A stretch of 64,000 nucleotides of DNA from Thiobacillus denitrificans ATCC 25259 (GTDB lineage Bacteria > Pseudomonadota > Gammaproteobacteria > Burkholderiales > Thiobacillaceae). The stretch lies in the NCBI RefSeq assembly GCF_000012745.1, contig NC_007404.1, positions 1,054,001-1,118,000 on the forward strand. Reading direction: 5' to 3'. How positions within the stretch are numbered: position 1 is the first letter of the stretch; every line of letters begins with the position of its first letter. The notes under the pieces are model-generated. The model ran no database searches, was not told where the DNA came from, and saw only the letters and a program-made list of their open reading frames with translations. The position numbers and the translations under genes were made by a program. Of this stretch, positions 41,194-50,885 are shown piece by piece.

Positions 41194-41735
41194 GCACGGT
41201 GAGCCGGTATTCGACCCCGGCGATCGTGCTGCACTGGCTGGTCGTGCTGGGGATCTTCGCGGCCTTCCCGCTCGGCGTGTACATGCACGAGCTGCCGCTC
41301 TCGCCGTACAAGCTCCAGCTCTATAGCTATCACAAGTGGATCGGGGTGACGATTTTCCTGCTCGTCGCGCTCCGGCTCGCCTGGCGCGCCGGCCATCCGC
41401 CGCCCGCGCTTCCGCCGCTGCCTGCCTGGCAGCGCCGCGCGAGCGCCGCCGTGCACGGCCTGCTTTACCTCTTGATGGTCGCGATCCCGCTCTCGGGCTG
41501 GCTCATGAGTTCGGCCAAGGGCTTCCCGACCGTGTGGTTCGGTGTGCTTCCGCTGCCCGATCTGGTTGACAAGAATCGCGAGCTCGGCGAGCTGCTGACC
41601 ACGGTGCACAAGGGGCTCAACATCACGTTGCTGGCTTTGGTCGTCGTCCACGTCGCGGCGGCCCTGCAGCATCACTTCATCGAACGTCACCCGTTCCTGC
41701 AGCGCATGGGCTGGGGAAGAAAGGAGTTGTCATGA
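41190..41735 (+). CDS. Cytochrome b561
   Basis: This 181-residue di-haem membrane protein has four hydrophobic segments and haem-ligand histidines in IVLHWLVV, SYHKWIG, TTVHKGLN and VVVHVAAAL. It probably moves electrons across the inner membrane from quinol or superoxide. It overlaps marR and the next yceI by 4 nt each. Pairing of b561 with YceI proteins is frequent in proteobacteria. Confidence 0.92.
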   Translation: MSTVSRYSTPAIVLHWLVVLGIFAAFPLGVYMHELPLSPYKLQLYSYHKWIGVTIFLLVALRLAWRAGHPPPALPPLPAWQRRASAAVHGLLYLLMVAIPLSGWLMSSAKGFPTVWFGVLPLPDLVDKNRELGELLTTVHKGLNITLLALVVVHVAAALQHHFIERHPFLQRMGWGRKELS

Positions 41736-42292
41736 GGTCGACACTGAGACTGGCCGCGCTGCTGGCCGCGTTTACCGCGCCCGCGGCGCACGCCGTCGAG
41801 TACCGCACTGTGCTGCCGGAAAAGAGCACGCTTGCCTTCGAATTCCGCCAGATGGGCGTTCCGGTTAAAGGCGGCTTCAAGCGCTTCGCCACTGCGTTGC
41901 GCTTCGACCCGGCCAGACCCGAAGCGGGGCAGGCGCGGATCGAGATCGACCTCGCCAGCATCGACGCCGGTTCGCCCGAGGCCGACGAGGAGGCCGCCGG
42001 GAAGCTCTGGTTCAACCGCAGCGTCTTTCCGAAGGCGACTTTCGTCTCGCGCGAGGTGCGTGCGCTCGGCGGCAACCGCTACGCCCTGGACGGCACGCTG
42101 ACGCTCAAGGGCAAAAGCCGCCCGCTGACGGTGCCCGTCACCTATACGCCAGGGCGCGAGGTCGCCACGTTCGACGGCGCCTTCGTCCTCAAGCGCCTCG
42201 ATTTCGGCATCGGCGAGGGCATGTGGGCCGACGTCTCGGCCGTCGCCAACGAAGTCCGGGTCAAGTTCCGAATTGCCGCCCGCGGCAACTAA
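41732..42292 (+). CDS. YceI family periplasmic protein (copy 1)
   Basis: This 186-residue lipocalin-like protein has a signal peptide cleaved after AHA (about residue 21). YceI proteins bind isoprenoid or quinone-like lipids in a beta-barrel. The segments STLAFEFRQMGVPVKGGFKR and GTLTLKGKSRPLTVPVTY fit the family. It is coupled to b561 by a 4-nt overlap. It is the most diverged of the three copies here. Confidence 0.9.
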   Translation: MRSTLRLAALLAAFTAPAAHAVEYRTVLPEKSTLAFEFRQMGVPVKGGFKRFATALRFDPARPEAGQARIEIDLASIDAGSPEADEEAAGKLWFNRSVFPKATFVSREVRALGGNRYALDGTLTLKGKSRPLTVPVTYTPGREVATFDGAFVLKRLDFGIGEGMWADVSAVANEVRVKFRIAARGN

Positions 42293-42320
42293 CCGTGCTC
42301 ATCCACCGAAGGAGATCGAA

Positions 42321-42911
42321 ATGAACCGTCTTGCCACCCTTGCATCAATTCTGTCCGCCGGCTTCGTGCTGTCCGCGCAGGCCGCGCCCGTGACCTACGT
42401 CATCGACAACAGTCACACCTACCCGCACTTCACCTACAACCATCTGGGCTTCTCGAACCAGACGCACAAATTCGACAAGACCAGCGGCAAGATCGTGATC
42501 GACCGCGCCGCGAAGACCGGATCGGCCGACGTGACGATCGAGGCGACCTCGGTGAATACCGGTTACGCCCTGTTCAACGAGCATATCCAGGGCGCCGACT
42601 ACTTCGACACGGCGAAGTACCCGACGATCCGCTTCAAGGCGGACGCGATGCAGTTCAAGGGCGACGTCCCCGCGAGCCTGAGCGGCGCGCTCACCATCAA
42701 GGGCGTGACCAAGCCGGTCAGCCTGACGATCACCCACTTCAAATGCCAGCCGCACCCGATGCTCAAGGTCGATGCCTGCGGCGCCAACGCCACCACGCAG
42801 GTCAAGCGCTCGGAATTCAACATGGGCAAGAACGCGCCCTACGTCAGCGACGAAGTCACGCTGAACCTCGCGATCGAGGCCGTGAAGGAGCACGCGCCGG
42901 CCGCCGAGTAG
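42321..42911 (+). CDS. YceI family periplasmic protein (copy 2)
   Basis: The 196-residue product has a signal peptide ending SAQA and the family segments SHTYPHFTYNHLGFSNQTHK, NEHIQGADYFDTAKYPTIRF and TIKGVTKPVSLTI. The ATG at 42321 follows GGAGA, 28 nt after copy 1. Its DRAAKTG and NMGKNAPYVSDEV regions closely match copy 3, so those two arose by duplication. Confidence 0.93.
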   Translation: MNRLATLASILSAGFVLSAQAAPVTYVIDNSHTYPHFTYNHLGFSNQTHKFDKTSGKIVIDRAAKTGSADVTIEATSVNTGYALFNEHIQGADYFDTAKYPTIRFKADAMQFKGDVPASLSGALTIKGVTKPVSLTITHFKCQPHPMLKVDACGANATTQVKRSEFNMGKNAPYVSDEVTLNLAIEAVKEHAPAAE

Positions 42912-43081
42912 CCGAGCGCTCGCCAGTCCGCCGGCCCGACCCGGCGGGTGGCGCGTAACCCGTCGCCGCGGCGGTATTCCGTCACATTGCGGCGCGCGGC
43001 GTCGCCCCCCGGTCTTGGGGAGATTTCCTCAAGCCATTGTTAGACAAGCGATTTTTCGGCGTTCCCGGCGGGGCCGCCGCG

Positions 43082-43096
43082 TGGCACGTCCCTTGC
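43082..43096 (+). promoter_or_regulatory. Sigma-54 promoter before the third yceI copy
   Basis: TGGCACGTCCCTTGC matches the consensus TGGCACG-N4-TTGC with the invariant GG and GC 10 bp apart. It lies 99 nt upstream of the yceI start. No obvious activator site was picked out by eye. Confidence 0.7.
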
Positions 43097-43194
43097 CGGG
43101 GAAGCAGACCGGCCTCCGCTCGGCGTATCCGAGCTGCCGGGGTTCTGAAGTGTCCAATGGAAGTGTCTGCGTGTTCCCTCAACGAGGAGCTCGA

Positions 43195-43799
43195 ATGAAA
43201 CGTCCAGCCACCTTTGCCGCGCTTGTCCTTTTCACCGCCGCCACCCACGCGGCCTCCGAAACCTACGTCATCGACGCCCATCGCACATCCTCGCTGTTCA
43301 GCTATCGCAGCCTGGGGTTCGTCACGCGCGCACGCACCGCTTCGAAAGAATCAGCGGCACACTCATCGTCGACCGTGCCGCGCGCACCGGTCGCGCCGAC
43401 GTGCGGATCGACGTCTCCTCGGTCGATACGGGGGCTGCGTCCCTGAACGAAACGCTATTGGGCGCGGATTTCTTCGACAGCGCCAACCATCCGGCCATCA
43501 CCTTCCGCTCGACACAGATGACGCTCGACGGCGAGCATCCGACGCTCAGCGGCGACCTCAGCATCAAGGGCGTGACCCGGCGTGTGACGCTCGCACTCGG
43601 CAGTTTCCGCTGCGCCGCCGACGAGACCTTCAAGGCCGACGTGTGTCTCGCGCAGGCGAGCGTGACGATCCGGCGTTCGGATTTCAACATGCGCAAATAC
43701 GCCTTCCTCGTCGGCGACGAGGTTCGGCTCACCCTGGCCCTGCGCGCGGTCAAGGAGACACCGGCACTGCACCTCGCGCGCGGCGATCCCGCCAGGTAA
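43195..43799 (+). pseudogene. YceI family protein (copy 3), frameshifted
   Basis: The start MKRPATFAALVLFTAATHAA (signal peptide, behind GAGGAG) leads into ETYVIDAHRTSSLFSYRSLG and FVTR. The reading then breaks at the dinucleotide run CGCGCGC (43325-43331). In the other frame it resumes THRFERISGTLIVDRAARTG and continues to a normal family C terminus ending at 43799. Comparison with copy 2 shows exactly two extra bases (GC) at the run. Everything else is intact, so the change is recent, reversible by slippage, or a sequencing error. Confidence 0.8.
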
Positions 43800-43807
43800 T
43801 AGGTAAA

Positions 43808-45811
43808 ATGGCGTTTTGCCGCATGGAACGCCCAGTGGACCCGCATCAACTCGAACTGCTCGCGCCTGCGCGCGACGCCGATATCGGTATAGAGGCCGTC
43901 AATCACGGCGCCGACGCGGTCTACATCGGCGGCCCCGCGTTCGGCGCGCGGGCGGCAGCGTGCAACGATATCGCCGACATCGCACGGCTCGTCGCACACG
44001 CCCATCGCTTCAACGCGCGCGTGTTCGCCACGCTCAACACCATTCTCGCCGACGACGAACTCGAGCCGGCACGTCGCCAGATCTGGCAGCTTTACGAAGC
44101 CGGCGTCGACGCGCTGATCATCCAGGACATGGGACTCCTGCAGCTCGACCTGCCGCCGATCCAGCTGCACGCGAGCACCCAGTGCGACATCCGCACGCCG
44201 GAGAAGGCGCGCTTCCTGCAGGATGTCGGGCTGTCGCAACTCGTGCTCGCACGCGAACTCGATCTCCGGGAGATCGCCGCGATCCGCGCCGCGACCGATC
44301 CGGCGACCACGCTCGAATTCTTCGTCCACGGCGCGCTGTGCGTGGCCTACAGCGGGCAGTGCTACATCAGCCATGCCCACACCGGGCGCAGCGCCAATCG
44401 CGGGGACTGCTCGCAGGCCTGCCGCCTGCCGTATCAGGTCACCGACATGGAGGGCCGCATCGTCGCGCACGACAAACACGTGCTGTCGATGAAGGACAAC
44501 AATCAGAGTCGGAACCTCGAGGCGCTCGTCGACGCCGGCATCCGCAGCTTCAAGATCGAGGGGCGCTACAAGGACATGGGCTACGTGAAGAACATCACCG
44601 CCCACTACCGCGTTCTGCTCGACGAGATCCTCGAACGGCGCCCGGAATTCGCCCGCGCCTCGTCCGGGCGTACGTCGTTCAGCTTCACGCCGGATCCCAA
44701 CCAGAACTTCAATCGCGAGTTCACCGACTACTTCGTGGAAGGCCGCAAGGCCGACATCGGTGCGTTCGACACGCCCAAGAATCCCGGCTTGCCGATCGGT
44801 CACGTCGTCAAGGTCGCTGACAAATGGCTCGAGGTGCGGGTCGATGCGGCCGATCTCGTGCTCAACAACGGCGACGGGCTGTGCTACTACACGCTGCAGA
44901 AGGAGTTGGCCGGTCTCGCCATCAACCGCGCCGAAAAAGCGGGCGAGGGCCTGTGGCGCGTGTTCCCCAAGGATCCGATCGCAGGCTTCAAGGACTTGCG
45001 CGCCGGAACCCCGGTCAACCGCAACCGCGACATGAACTGGACGCGCCTGCTCGCCCGACCGTCGAGCGAACGCCGCATCGCGGTCTGGCTGCGCTTTGGG
45101 GAAACGGCGGATGGCTTCGCGCTGACATTGACCGACGAGGACGGCCACACCGCGACCGTCTCAGCGCCTCACGCCAAGGAGGCGGCAAAGGACGCCGCGA
45201 AAAGCGAGCCGATGCTCCGCGAGCAACTCGGAAAACTCGGCGGGACGCCTTTCGCCGCGACCGGCATTGCGCTCGAACTGAGCGCGTCCTGGTTTCTCCC
45301 CCCGTCGTTTCTCAATGCCCTGCGCCGCGACGCCGTCTCGGCGCTCGAGACCGCGCGCGCCCGCGCCTACGAACGCCCGCCGCGAGCGCGACCGATCGAG
45401 CCGCCGGTCGTCTACCCGGAGGACACGCTCTCGTATCTCGCCAATGTCGCCAACAGCAAAGCGCGCGACTTTTACCTCAGGCACGGCGTCCGGGTCGTCG
45501 CCGCCGCTTATGAAGGGCACGCGGAGACGGGCGAGGTGTCGCTGATGATCACGCGCCACTGCGTGCGCTATTCGCTGTCGCTGTGCCCGAAGCAGGCCAA
45601 GGGCGTGACTGGCGTGCAGGGGACGGTGCGCGCCGCGCCGCTGACCCTCGTCAACGGCAGCGAAAAGCTCACCCTGCGCTTCGACTGCAAGCGCTGCGAG
45701 ATGCACGTGCTCGGAAAGCTCAAGCCCGCGGTGGCGCGGCAGACGGCGCCGCTGACCTTTTATCGCTCGCGTCCTTCGGCGGCAGGCGACAACGCGGCGA
45801 CCGGCACGTGA
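43808..45811 (+). CDS. rlhA: Peptidase U32 family 23S rRNA C2501 hydroxylase RlhA
   Basis: The 667-residue product matches E. coli RlhA (YdcP) along its length: ELLAPARDADIG, ADAVYIGGPAFGAR, ELDLREIAAIR, the cysteine-rich FVHGALCVAYSGQCYISH and NRGDCSQACRLPY, IEGRYKDMGYVKNITAHYR, and the C-terminal LCPKQAKG and FDCKRCEMHVLGKLK. It hydroxylates C2501 of 23S rRNA. ATG 43808 has a weak AGGT site; ATG 43823 is an alternative. It begins 8 nt after the broken yceI and may share its sigma-54 promoter. Confidence 0.9.
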   Translation: MAFCRMERPVDPHQLELLAPARDADIGIEAVNHGADAVYIGGPAFGARAAACNDIADIARLVAHAHRFNARVFATLNTILADDELEPARRQIWQLYEAGVDALIIQDMGLLQLDLPPIQLHASTQCDIRTPEKARFLQDVGLSQLVLARELDLREIAAIRAATDPATTLEFFVHGALCVAYSGQCYISHAHTGRSANRGDCSQACRLPYQVTDMEGRIVAHDKHVLSMKDNNQSRNLEALVDAGIRSFKIEGRYKDMGYVKNITAHYRVLLDEILERRPEFARASSGRTSFSFTPDPNQNFNREFTDYFVEGRKADIGAFDTPKNPGLPIGHVVKVADKWLEVRVDAADLVLNNGDGLCYYTLQKELAGLAINRAEKAGEGLWRVFPKDPIAGFKDLRAGTPVNRNRDMNWTRLLARPSSERRIAVWLRFGETADGFALTLTDEDGHTATVSAPHAKEAAKDAAKSEPMLREQLGKLGGTPFAATGIALELSASWFLPPSFLNALRRDAVSALETARARAYERPPRARPIEPPVVYPEDTLSYLANVANSKARDFYLRHGVRVVAAAYEGHAETGEVSLMITRHCVRYSLSLCPKQAKGVTGVQGTVRAAPLTLVNGSEKLTLRFDCKRCEMHVLGKLKPAVARQTAPLTFYRSRPSAAGDNAATGT

Positions 45812-45815
45812 GCCC

Positions 45816-46151
45816 TCACGACGCGTCCCGCCCGACGCTGGCCCCGAGCGTCGCCATGAACGCCGTATGCTGCGCCTCCGCGTTCTGGAACACGATGATC
45901 AGCCGTTCTGCGTCGTCCGTCAGCCTGCTGCCGGCGGGCCCGCTCTCGACCAGCGGCGACTGCCACGCGGCGTTCATGGCGTCGACCGCGTCCCAGGCCG
46001 CCTTGTAGCTCATCTTCATCGCTTTGGCGGCCTTGGAGATCGAGCCGGTTTCGCGCACGCGCTGCAGCAGTTCGACGCGCCCGCGCCCGAGGAAATTTCT
46101 GCCGTCGAGCGTCAGCCAGAACCGGCCGTCGGCCTTGAGTTGCCTGTTCAT
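45816..46151 (-). CDS. ModE-type winged-helix regulator lacking the molybdate-binding domain
   Basis: The 111-residue protein is just the N-terminal DNA-binding domain of ModE: GRVELLQRVRETGSISKAAK and then MSYKAAWDAVDAMN line up with the ModE helix-turn-helix. The C-terminal Mop/TOBE part that senses molybdate is absent. The likely target is the ModE-type box between moaA and mobB, 7.6 kb away. Some proteobacteria have such short forms, and how they sense molybdate is unclear. It is convergent with rlhA (4-nt gap). Confidence 0.85.
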   Translation of the reverse strand: MNRQLKADGRFWLTLDGRNFLGRGRVELLQRVRETGSISKAAKAMKMSYKAAWDAVDAMNAAWQSPLVESGPAGSRLTDDAERLIIVFQNAEAQHTAFMATLGASVGRDAS

Positions 46152-46231
46152 GGCGGCGAGTGTAACAAAGGCCCATTGCCATCGCGGCGCGGGGGCCTAA
46201 AAATGAAATCTGAACCGAGGAGAAGACCGTG

Positions 46232-46690
46232 ATGAAAAAACTCGTTGTGATGTGGGCGATGCTGTTGCTGCCGTTTTCCGCGTTCGCGGACGAGGGCTAC
46301 GTCCGGATATACAAGACGCAGGGCGAATTCGAGATGGTCCGCGACGCGCTGCAGATGGCGATCGAGGGCAAGGGCCTCGTTATCAATCACACCAACCATA
46401 TCGCCGAGATGCTCGACCGCACCGGCAAGGACCTCGGCGCGAGCAAACAGGTCTACAGTGCGGGCGAGCAGTTCGAATTCTGCAGCGCCGCGCTCTCGCG
46501 CCGCATGATGGAAGCCGATCCCCAGGCGATGGTGATCTGTCCGTACAGCGTCGCGGTGTATACGCGGCCGAACGACAAGAACGTCTACCTTGCCTACCGC
46601 AAGCCGCCCGAAACGCGCAACGCCGCGCTCAAGAAGGCGTTTGCCGAGATCGAGCAACTGCTCGACGAGATCATCCGCGACGCCATGTAA
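46232..46690 (+). CDS. DUF302 domain protein, exported
   Basis: The 152-residue product has a signal peptide (MKKLVVMWAMLLLPFSAFA) and a DUF302 domain (EFEMVRDALQMAIEGKGLVI, FEFCSAALSRRMMEADPQAM, CPYSVAVYTRP). Function is unknown; DUF302 proteins are often near sulfur or metal genes. GAGGAG serves either this ATG or GTG 3 nt upstream. Confidence 0.85.
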   Translation: MKKLVVMWAMLLLPFSAFADEGYVRIYKTQGEFEMVRDALQMAIEGKGLVINHTNHIAEMLDRTGKDLGASKQVYSAGEQFEFCSAALSRRMMEADPQAMVICPYSVAVYTRPNDKNVYLAYRKPPETRNAALKKAFAEIEQLLDEIIRDAM

Positions 46691-46753
46691 GCCGCGGGCC
46701 GCGCGGCTTCTCGGCTAGAATGCGCGCATGATCACGTCTGCCGCGCGTTCGCG

Positions 46754-47128
46754 ATGACCGCCTTCCTCGCCGTCGGTTTCGGCGCCGCGGTCGGCGCGTG
46801 GCTGCGCTGGGGGCTCGGTCTGTGGCTCAATCCGGCGTATCCGGCGATGCCGCTCGGGACGCTGGCCGCGAACGTCATCGGTGGCTATTTCATCGGTCTC
46901 GTGCTCGCCTGGTTCGCAGAACATCCAGGGGTGCCGCCGGAGGCGCGGCTCTTCGTCATCACCGGCCTGCTCGGCGGGCTCACGACCTTCTCGACGTTTT
47001 CCGCCGAGGTCGTCACCGCGCTCACCCGCGGCCTCTGGCTCACCGGCAGCCTGATCGCGTTCGCGCATCTGGCCGGGTCGTTCATCGCAACCGGCCTCGG
47101 TTTCTACTCGTTGAAATTCCTCAAATGA
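46754..47128 (+). CDS. crcB: Fluoride ion channel CrcB/Fluc
   Basis: The 124-residue protein has four membrane segments and the family motif GLLGGLTTFSTFS; it works as a dimer to export fluoride. N-terminal GAWLRWGLG and NVIGGYFIG are typical. The next gene overlaps by 4 nt. I see no fluoride riboswitch in the 63-nt gap upstream. A 9-codon micro-ORF (46728-46757) overlaps its start. Confidence 0.93.
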   Translation: MTAFLAVGFGAAVGAWLRWGLGLWLNPAYPAMPLGTLAANVIGGYFIGLVLAWFAEHPGVPPEARLFVITGLLGGLTTFSTFSAEVVTALTRGLWLTGSLIAFAHLAGSFIATGLGFYSLKFLK

Positions 47129-47439
47129 ACGCGATCTGCCTGCAGGTGTTTGTCTCGGAAGCGAGCCGCCATCACGGCAGGCTGACCTATGAATGGCTGC
47201 TCGATACGGCGCAGGAACTCGGCGTCGCAGGCGGCTCGGCGTTTCGCGCGCTCGCCGGATTCGGGCGCCATGGCAGGCACGACGTCGGTTTCTTCGAGCT
47301 TGCCGGCGAACTTCCTGTCGTCGTCGAGTTCTTCGCCGATGCCGCCACGGCCGATCGGATCCTGAACGCGATCGCCGCGGCCGGCCTGCAGCTCGTCTAC
47401 GCAAAACTTCCCGCGGAGATCGGCGTCACCGCGGGATAG
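47125..47439 (+). CDS. DUF190 protein associated with CrcB
   Basis: The 104-residue soluble protein has a DUF190 (PII-like) fold: LQVFVSEASRHHGRLTYEWL, GGSAFRALAGFGRHG and LPVVVEFFAD. It often lies beside crcB and may be a regulatory partner. It overlaps crcB by 4 nt (ATGA), and the transporter gene follows after 2 nt. Confidence 0.87.
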   Translation: MNAICLQVFVSEASRHHGRLTYEWLLDTAQELGVAGGSAFRALAGFGRHGRHDVGFFELAGELPVVVEFFADAATADRILNAIAAAGLQLVYAKLPAEIGVTAG

Positions 47440-47441
47440 AC

Positions 47442-48187
47442 GTGCTCGACCAGCTGATCCTGTTCGTCGCCTCGCTCGCGGCCAATTTCTTCTCGGCCCT
47501 GTCGGGCGGCGGCGCCGGACTGATCCAGTTTCCGATGCTGATTTTTCTCGGCTTGCCGTTCGGTGTCGCGCTCGCCACCCACAAGGTCGCAAGCGTCGCG
47601 CTCGGGCTCGGCGCAACCCTTCGCCATCTCAAGGAATCGCATCTCGAGCGGCGCTTCGCGGCGGTGATCCTTGCCGCCGGGCTCCCTGGCGTCGTACTTG
47701 GCGCGGTCACGATCCTCCAGATTCCGGAGCGCGCGGCGACCCTCGCACTGGGTCTGCTGACGCTGGGACTCGGCGTCTATTCGGTATTCAAGCCCCGGCT
47801 CGGGCTCGCGCACGAACCGAGAAACCGCGAGGGCGTCGCGCTCGTCGGCGGCGCCGCGGGACTGTTTGTCGTCGGCTTTCTCAATGGGTCGATCACCAGC
47901 GGAACGGGGCTTTTCCTCACCATCTGGCTGATCCGCTATTTCGGTCTCGATTACACGCGCGCCGTCGCGTACACGCTGATCCTCTGCGGTCTGATCTGGA
48001 ACGGCACGGGGGCGCTGGTTCTCGGGGTCATCGGCACGGTGGCGTGGGACTGGATGCCGGCCCTGCTCGCGGGCTCGCTGCTCGGCGGTTATCTCGGCAG
48101 CCATCTGGCGATCCGCAAGGGCAATTTGTGGATCAAGCGCGCGTTCGAAACCGTGACGATACTGATCGGCTTGAAGCTGATTCTCGG

Positions 48188-48191
<4 letters not shown>
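47442..48191 (+). CDS. TauE/SafE family anion permease
   Basis: The 249-residue protein has about eight membrane segments and the repeated family motif (SALSGGGAGLIQFPML, FLNGSITSGTGLFLTIWL). Such proteins export sulfite or sulfonates. GTG at 47442 is the start, 2 nt after the DUF190 stop, so it forms an operon with crcB. The end overlaps the convergent cyclase gene by 4 nt. Confidence 0.87.
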
Positions 48192-49369
<1,178 letters not shown>

Positions 49370-49456
49370 GCCGAAATACCCGAGCTGCGCCTGCAGCGCC
49401 GACCACGCCGAAGCGTCGGCCGTGATCAGCCAGGTCTGGTCGACGCGATCGGCATC

Positions 49457-49798
49457 CTACTGCGGGTCGTGACGCCGTTCGGCACGGCCCGCCGCGGCGG
49501 CGGCGTGGGCCTGCGTCAGGCGCGCGAGTTCCTGCAAACGGGCATCGAGATCGGCAAGCGCCGACGGCGGCAAGGGATGCGAGACTTCGTCGTTGAACAG
49601 CGCGAGCGCGACCTGTTCCAATTCATGGCTGGCGTGATGCAGGCCGGCGATCCCCTTGTCGATCAGATACGCGGTGAAGCTGTTGATCGAGACTGCAAGC
49701 TCGACGAAGCGCTCGAAGCTCGGCGCTGCCCGGTAGCGCCGCCAGGTGTCCGACAGCGCGCTGTTTTTCTGTACGAGTTCGTCAGGAGAACAGAGCAT
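49457..49798 (-). CDS. N-terminal helical domain of the amber-split diguanylate cyclase
   Basis: The 113-residue helical piece (SPDELVQKNSALSDTWRRYR, GIAGLHHASHELEQVALALF) looks like an Hpt-like or regulatory helical bundle ending in an Ala-rich linker. It stops at a TAG that is in frame with the receiver-GGDEF part immediately downstream, without overlap or gap. As one protein it would have about 536 residues. Alone it has no obvious function. Confidence 0.65.
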   Translation of the reverse strand: MLCSPDELVQKNSALSDTWRRYRAAPSFERFVELAVSINSFTAYLIDKGIAGLHHASHELEQVALALFNDEVSHPLPPSALADLDARLQELARLTQAHAAAAAGRAERRHDPQ

Positions 49799-49903
49799 GG
49801 TGGATCGTCCAGAATTGTCCCGGTGATGCTGGTGTCCGAGCTTTCGGTGCGTCGGGTCGGATGACGCCAGCCGGATTCCACAAACGACGGCTGCGTCAGA
49901 CCG

Positions 49904-50860
49904 TCACGGTTCGCTTTCCTGTTCGAGCCTCAGGTACTGGTTGTAGGCATTGACCCGATTGGCCTCCTCGAAGGCGGGCAGGTCGCGGTATTTCGACCAG
50001 TCGGTCTGCGCATAGGCCTCGTCGAACGGAACGAGATTGCGCGCCGCTTCGCCCATGCGGGCGCGCAGGTAGGCGAGATAGTCGCGGGTGAAGACGAGGT
50101 CCGCCCGCGGCGCGCGCGATGGCGCGCCGTGGCCGGGGACGAGTATTTCGGGATCGAGCGCGATCAGCTTGTCCAGCGCGGCGATCCACGCACCGCCGTC
50201 GGCGTCGCCGACGAACGGGACGCGGCCGCGAAACACGAGATCGCCCGCATAGAGCACGCGGTCTTCCTTCACCAGCAGCGCCATGTCCTCGCGCGAATGC
50301 GCCGGTCCGACGTGGCGCAGGGCGAAGTGGACGCCGCCGAGTTCGAAGTCGATGTCGCCGTCGACGAACCGGTCGGCCTCGAGCAGGCGTGTCGTGTCGT
50401 CCACCCACGGGAACAGTGCCTCCTTGCGCTGTTCCAGGCGCTGCGCCGCCTCCTCGGTGCGGGTCGCGCCTTCGGCCAGACGATGCGCCCAGATCTCCGC
50501 GCCTTGCGCCTTGAAGACCTGCAGACCGTAGAAATGATCGGCGTGGTAGTGGCTCACGATCACCCGCCTGACCGGCTGGGCGGTCACGCTGCGGATCAGG
50601 GCGAGCAGTTTCTCGGCCAGCGGCGGCGAGGCGAGCGCGTCGAACACGACGACGCCTTCGCGGGTGACGACGAAGCCCGCGTTCGACATGAAACCCTGGT
50701 TCTCGCTCGACGCTGCGCCTGCTAGCCCCTGCACGAAGTAGCTATGGGGCCCGAGCCGCACGGCTTCCATCGCTACCGTCACCTCGGCGTTTTCCGCTGC
50801 GGGCGTCGCGTACGCCAGCGGACAGAAGCACAGCAGGAGCATGAACAGACGCGCGATCAT
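49904..50860 (-). CDS. Exported metallo-beta-lactamase-fold hydrolase
   Basis: The 318-residue product has a signal peptide ending AYA and the zinc motif HYHADH, then GPAHSREDM, AGDLVFRGRVPFVGDADGG and PGHGAP. The layout resembles SoxH and the zinc hydrolases linked to quinoprotein systems, acting in the periplasm. The ATG at 50860 sits before the signal peptide. It follows the large GGDEF-EAL gene on the same strand after 25 nt. Confidence 0.87.
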   Translation of the reverse strand: MIARLFMLLLCFCPLAYATPAAENAEVTVAMEAVRLGPHSYFVQGLAGAASSENQGFMSNAGFVVTREGVVVFDALASPPLAEKLLALIRSVTAQPVRRVIVSHYHADHFYGLQVFKAQGAEIWAHRLAEGATRTEEAAQRLEQRKEALFPWVDDTTRLLEADRFVDGDIDFELGGVHFALRHVGPAHSREDMALLVKEDRVLYAGDLVFRGRVPFVGDADGGAWIAALDKLIALDPEILVPGHGAPSRAPRADLVFTRDYLAYLRARMGEAARNLVPFDEAYAQTDWSKYRDLPAFEEANRVNAYNQYLRLEQESEP

Positions 50861-50885
50861 GGGAGTCCTTCGGTTGAACGGACCA

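Noticed and set aside
46691-46753. Fluoride riboswitch before crcB
   Set aside because: The 63-nt gap does not contain the conserved fluoride-aptamer core and is too short.
49457-49459. Amber codon read as pyrrolysine
   Set aside because: No pyl genes are visible and the organism type makes it very unlikely; mutation or sequencing error is simpler.
50119-50514. Arg-rich plus-strand frame
   Set aside because: It is the shadow of the MBL hydrolase gene, with a composition typical of antisense GC-rich DNA.
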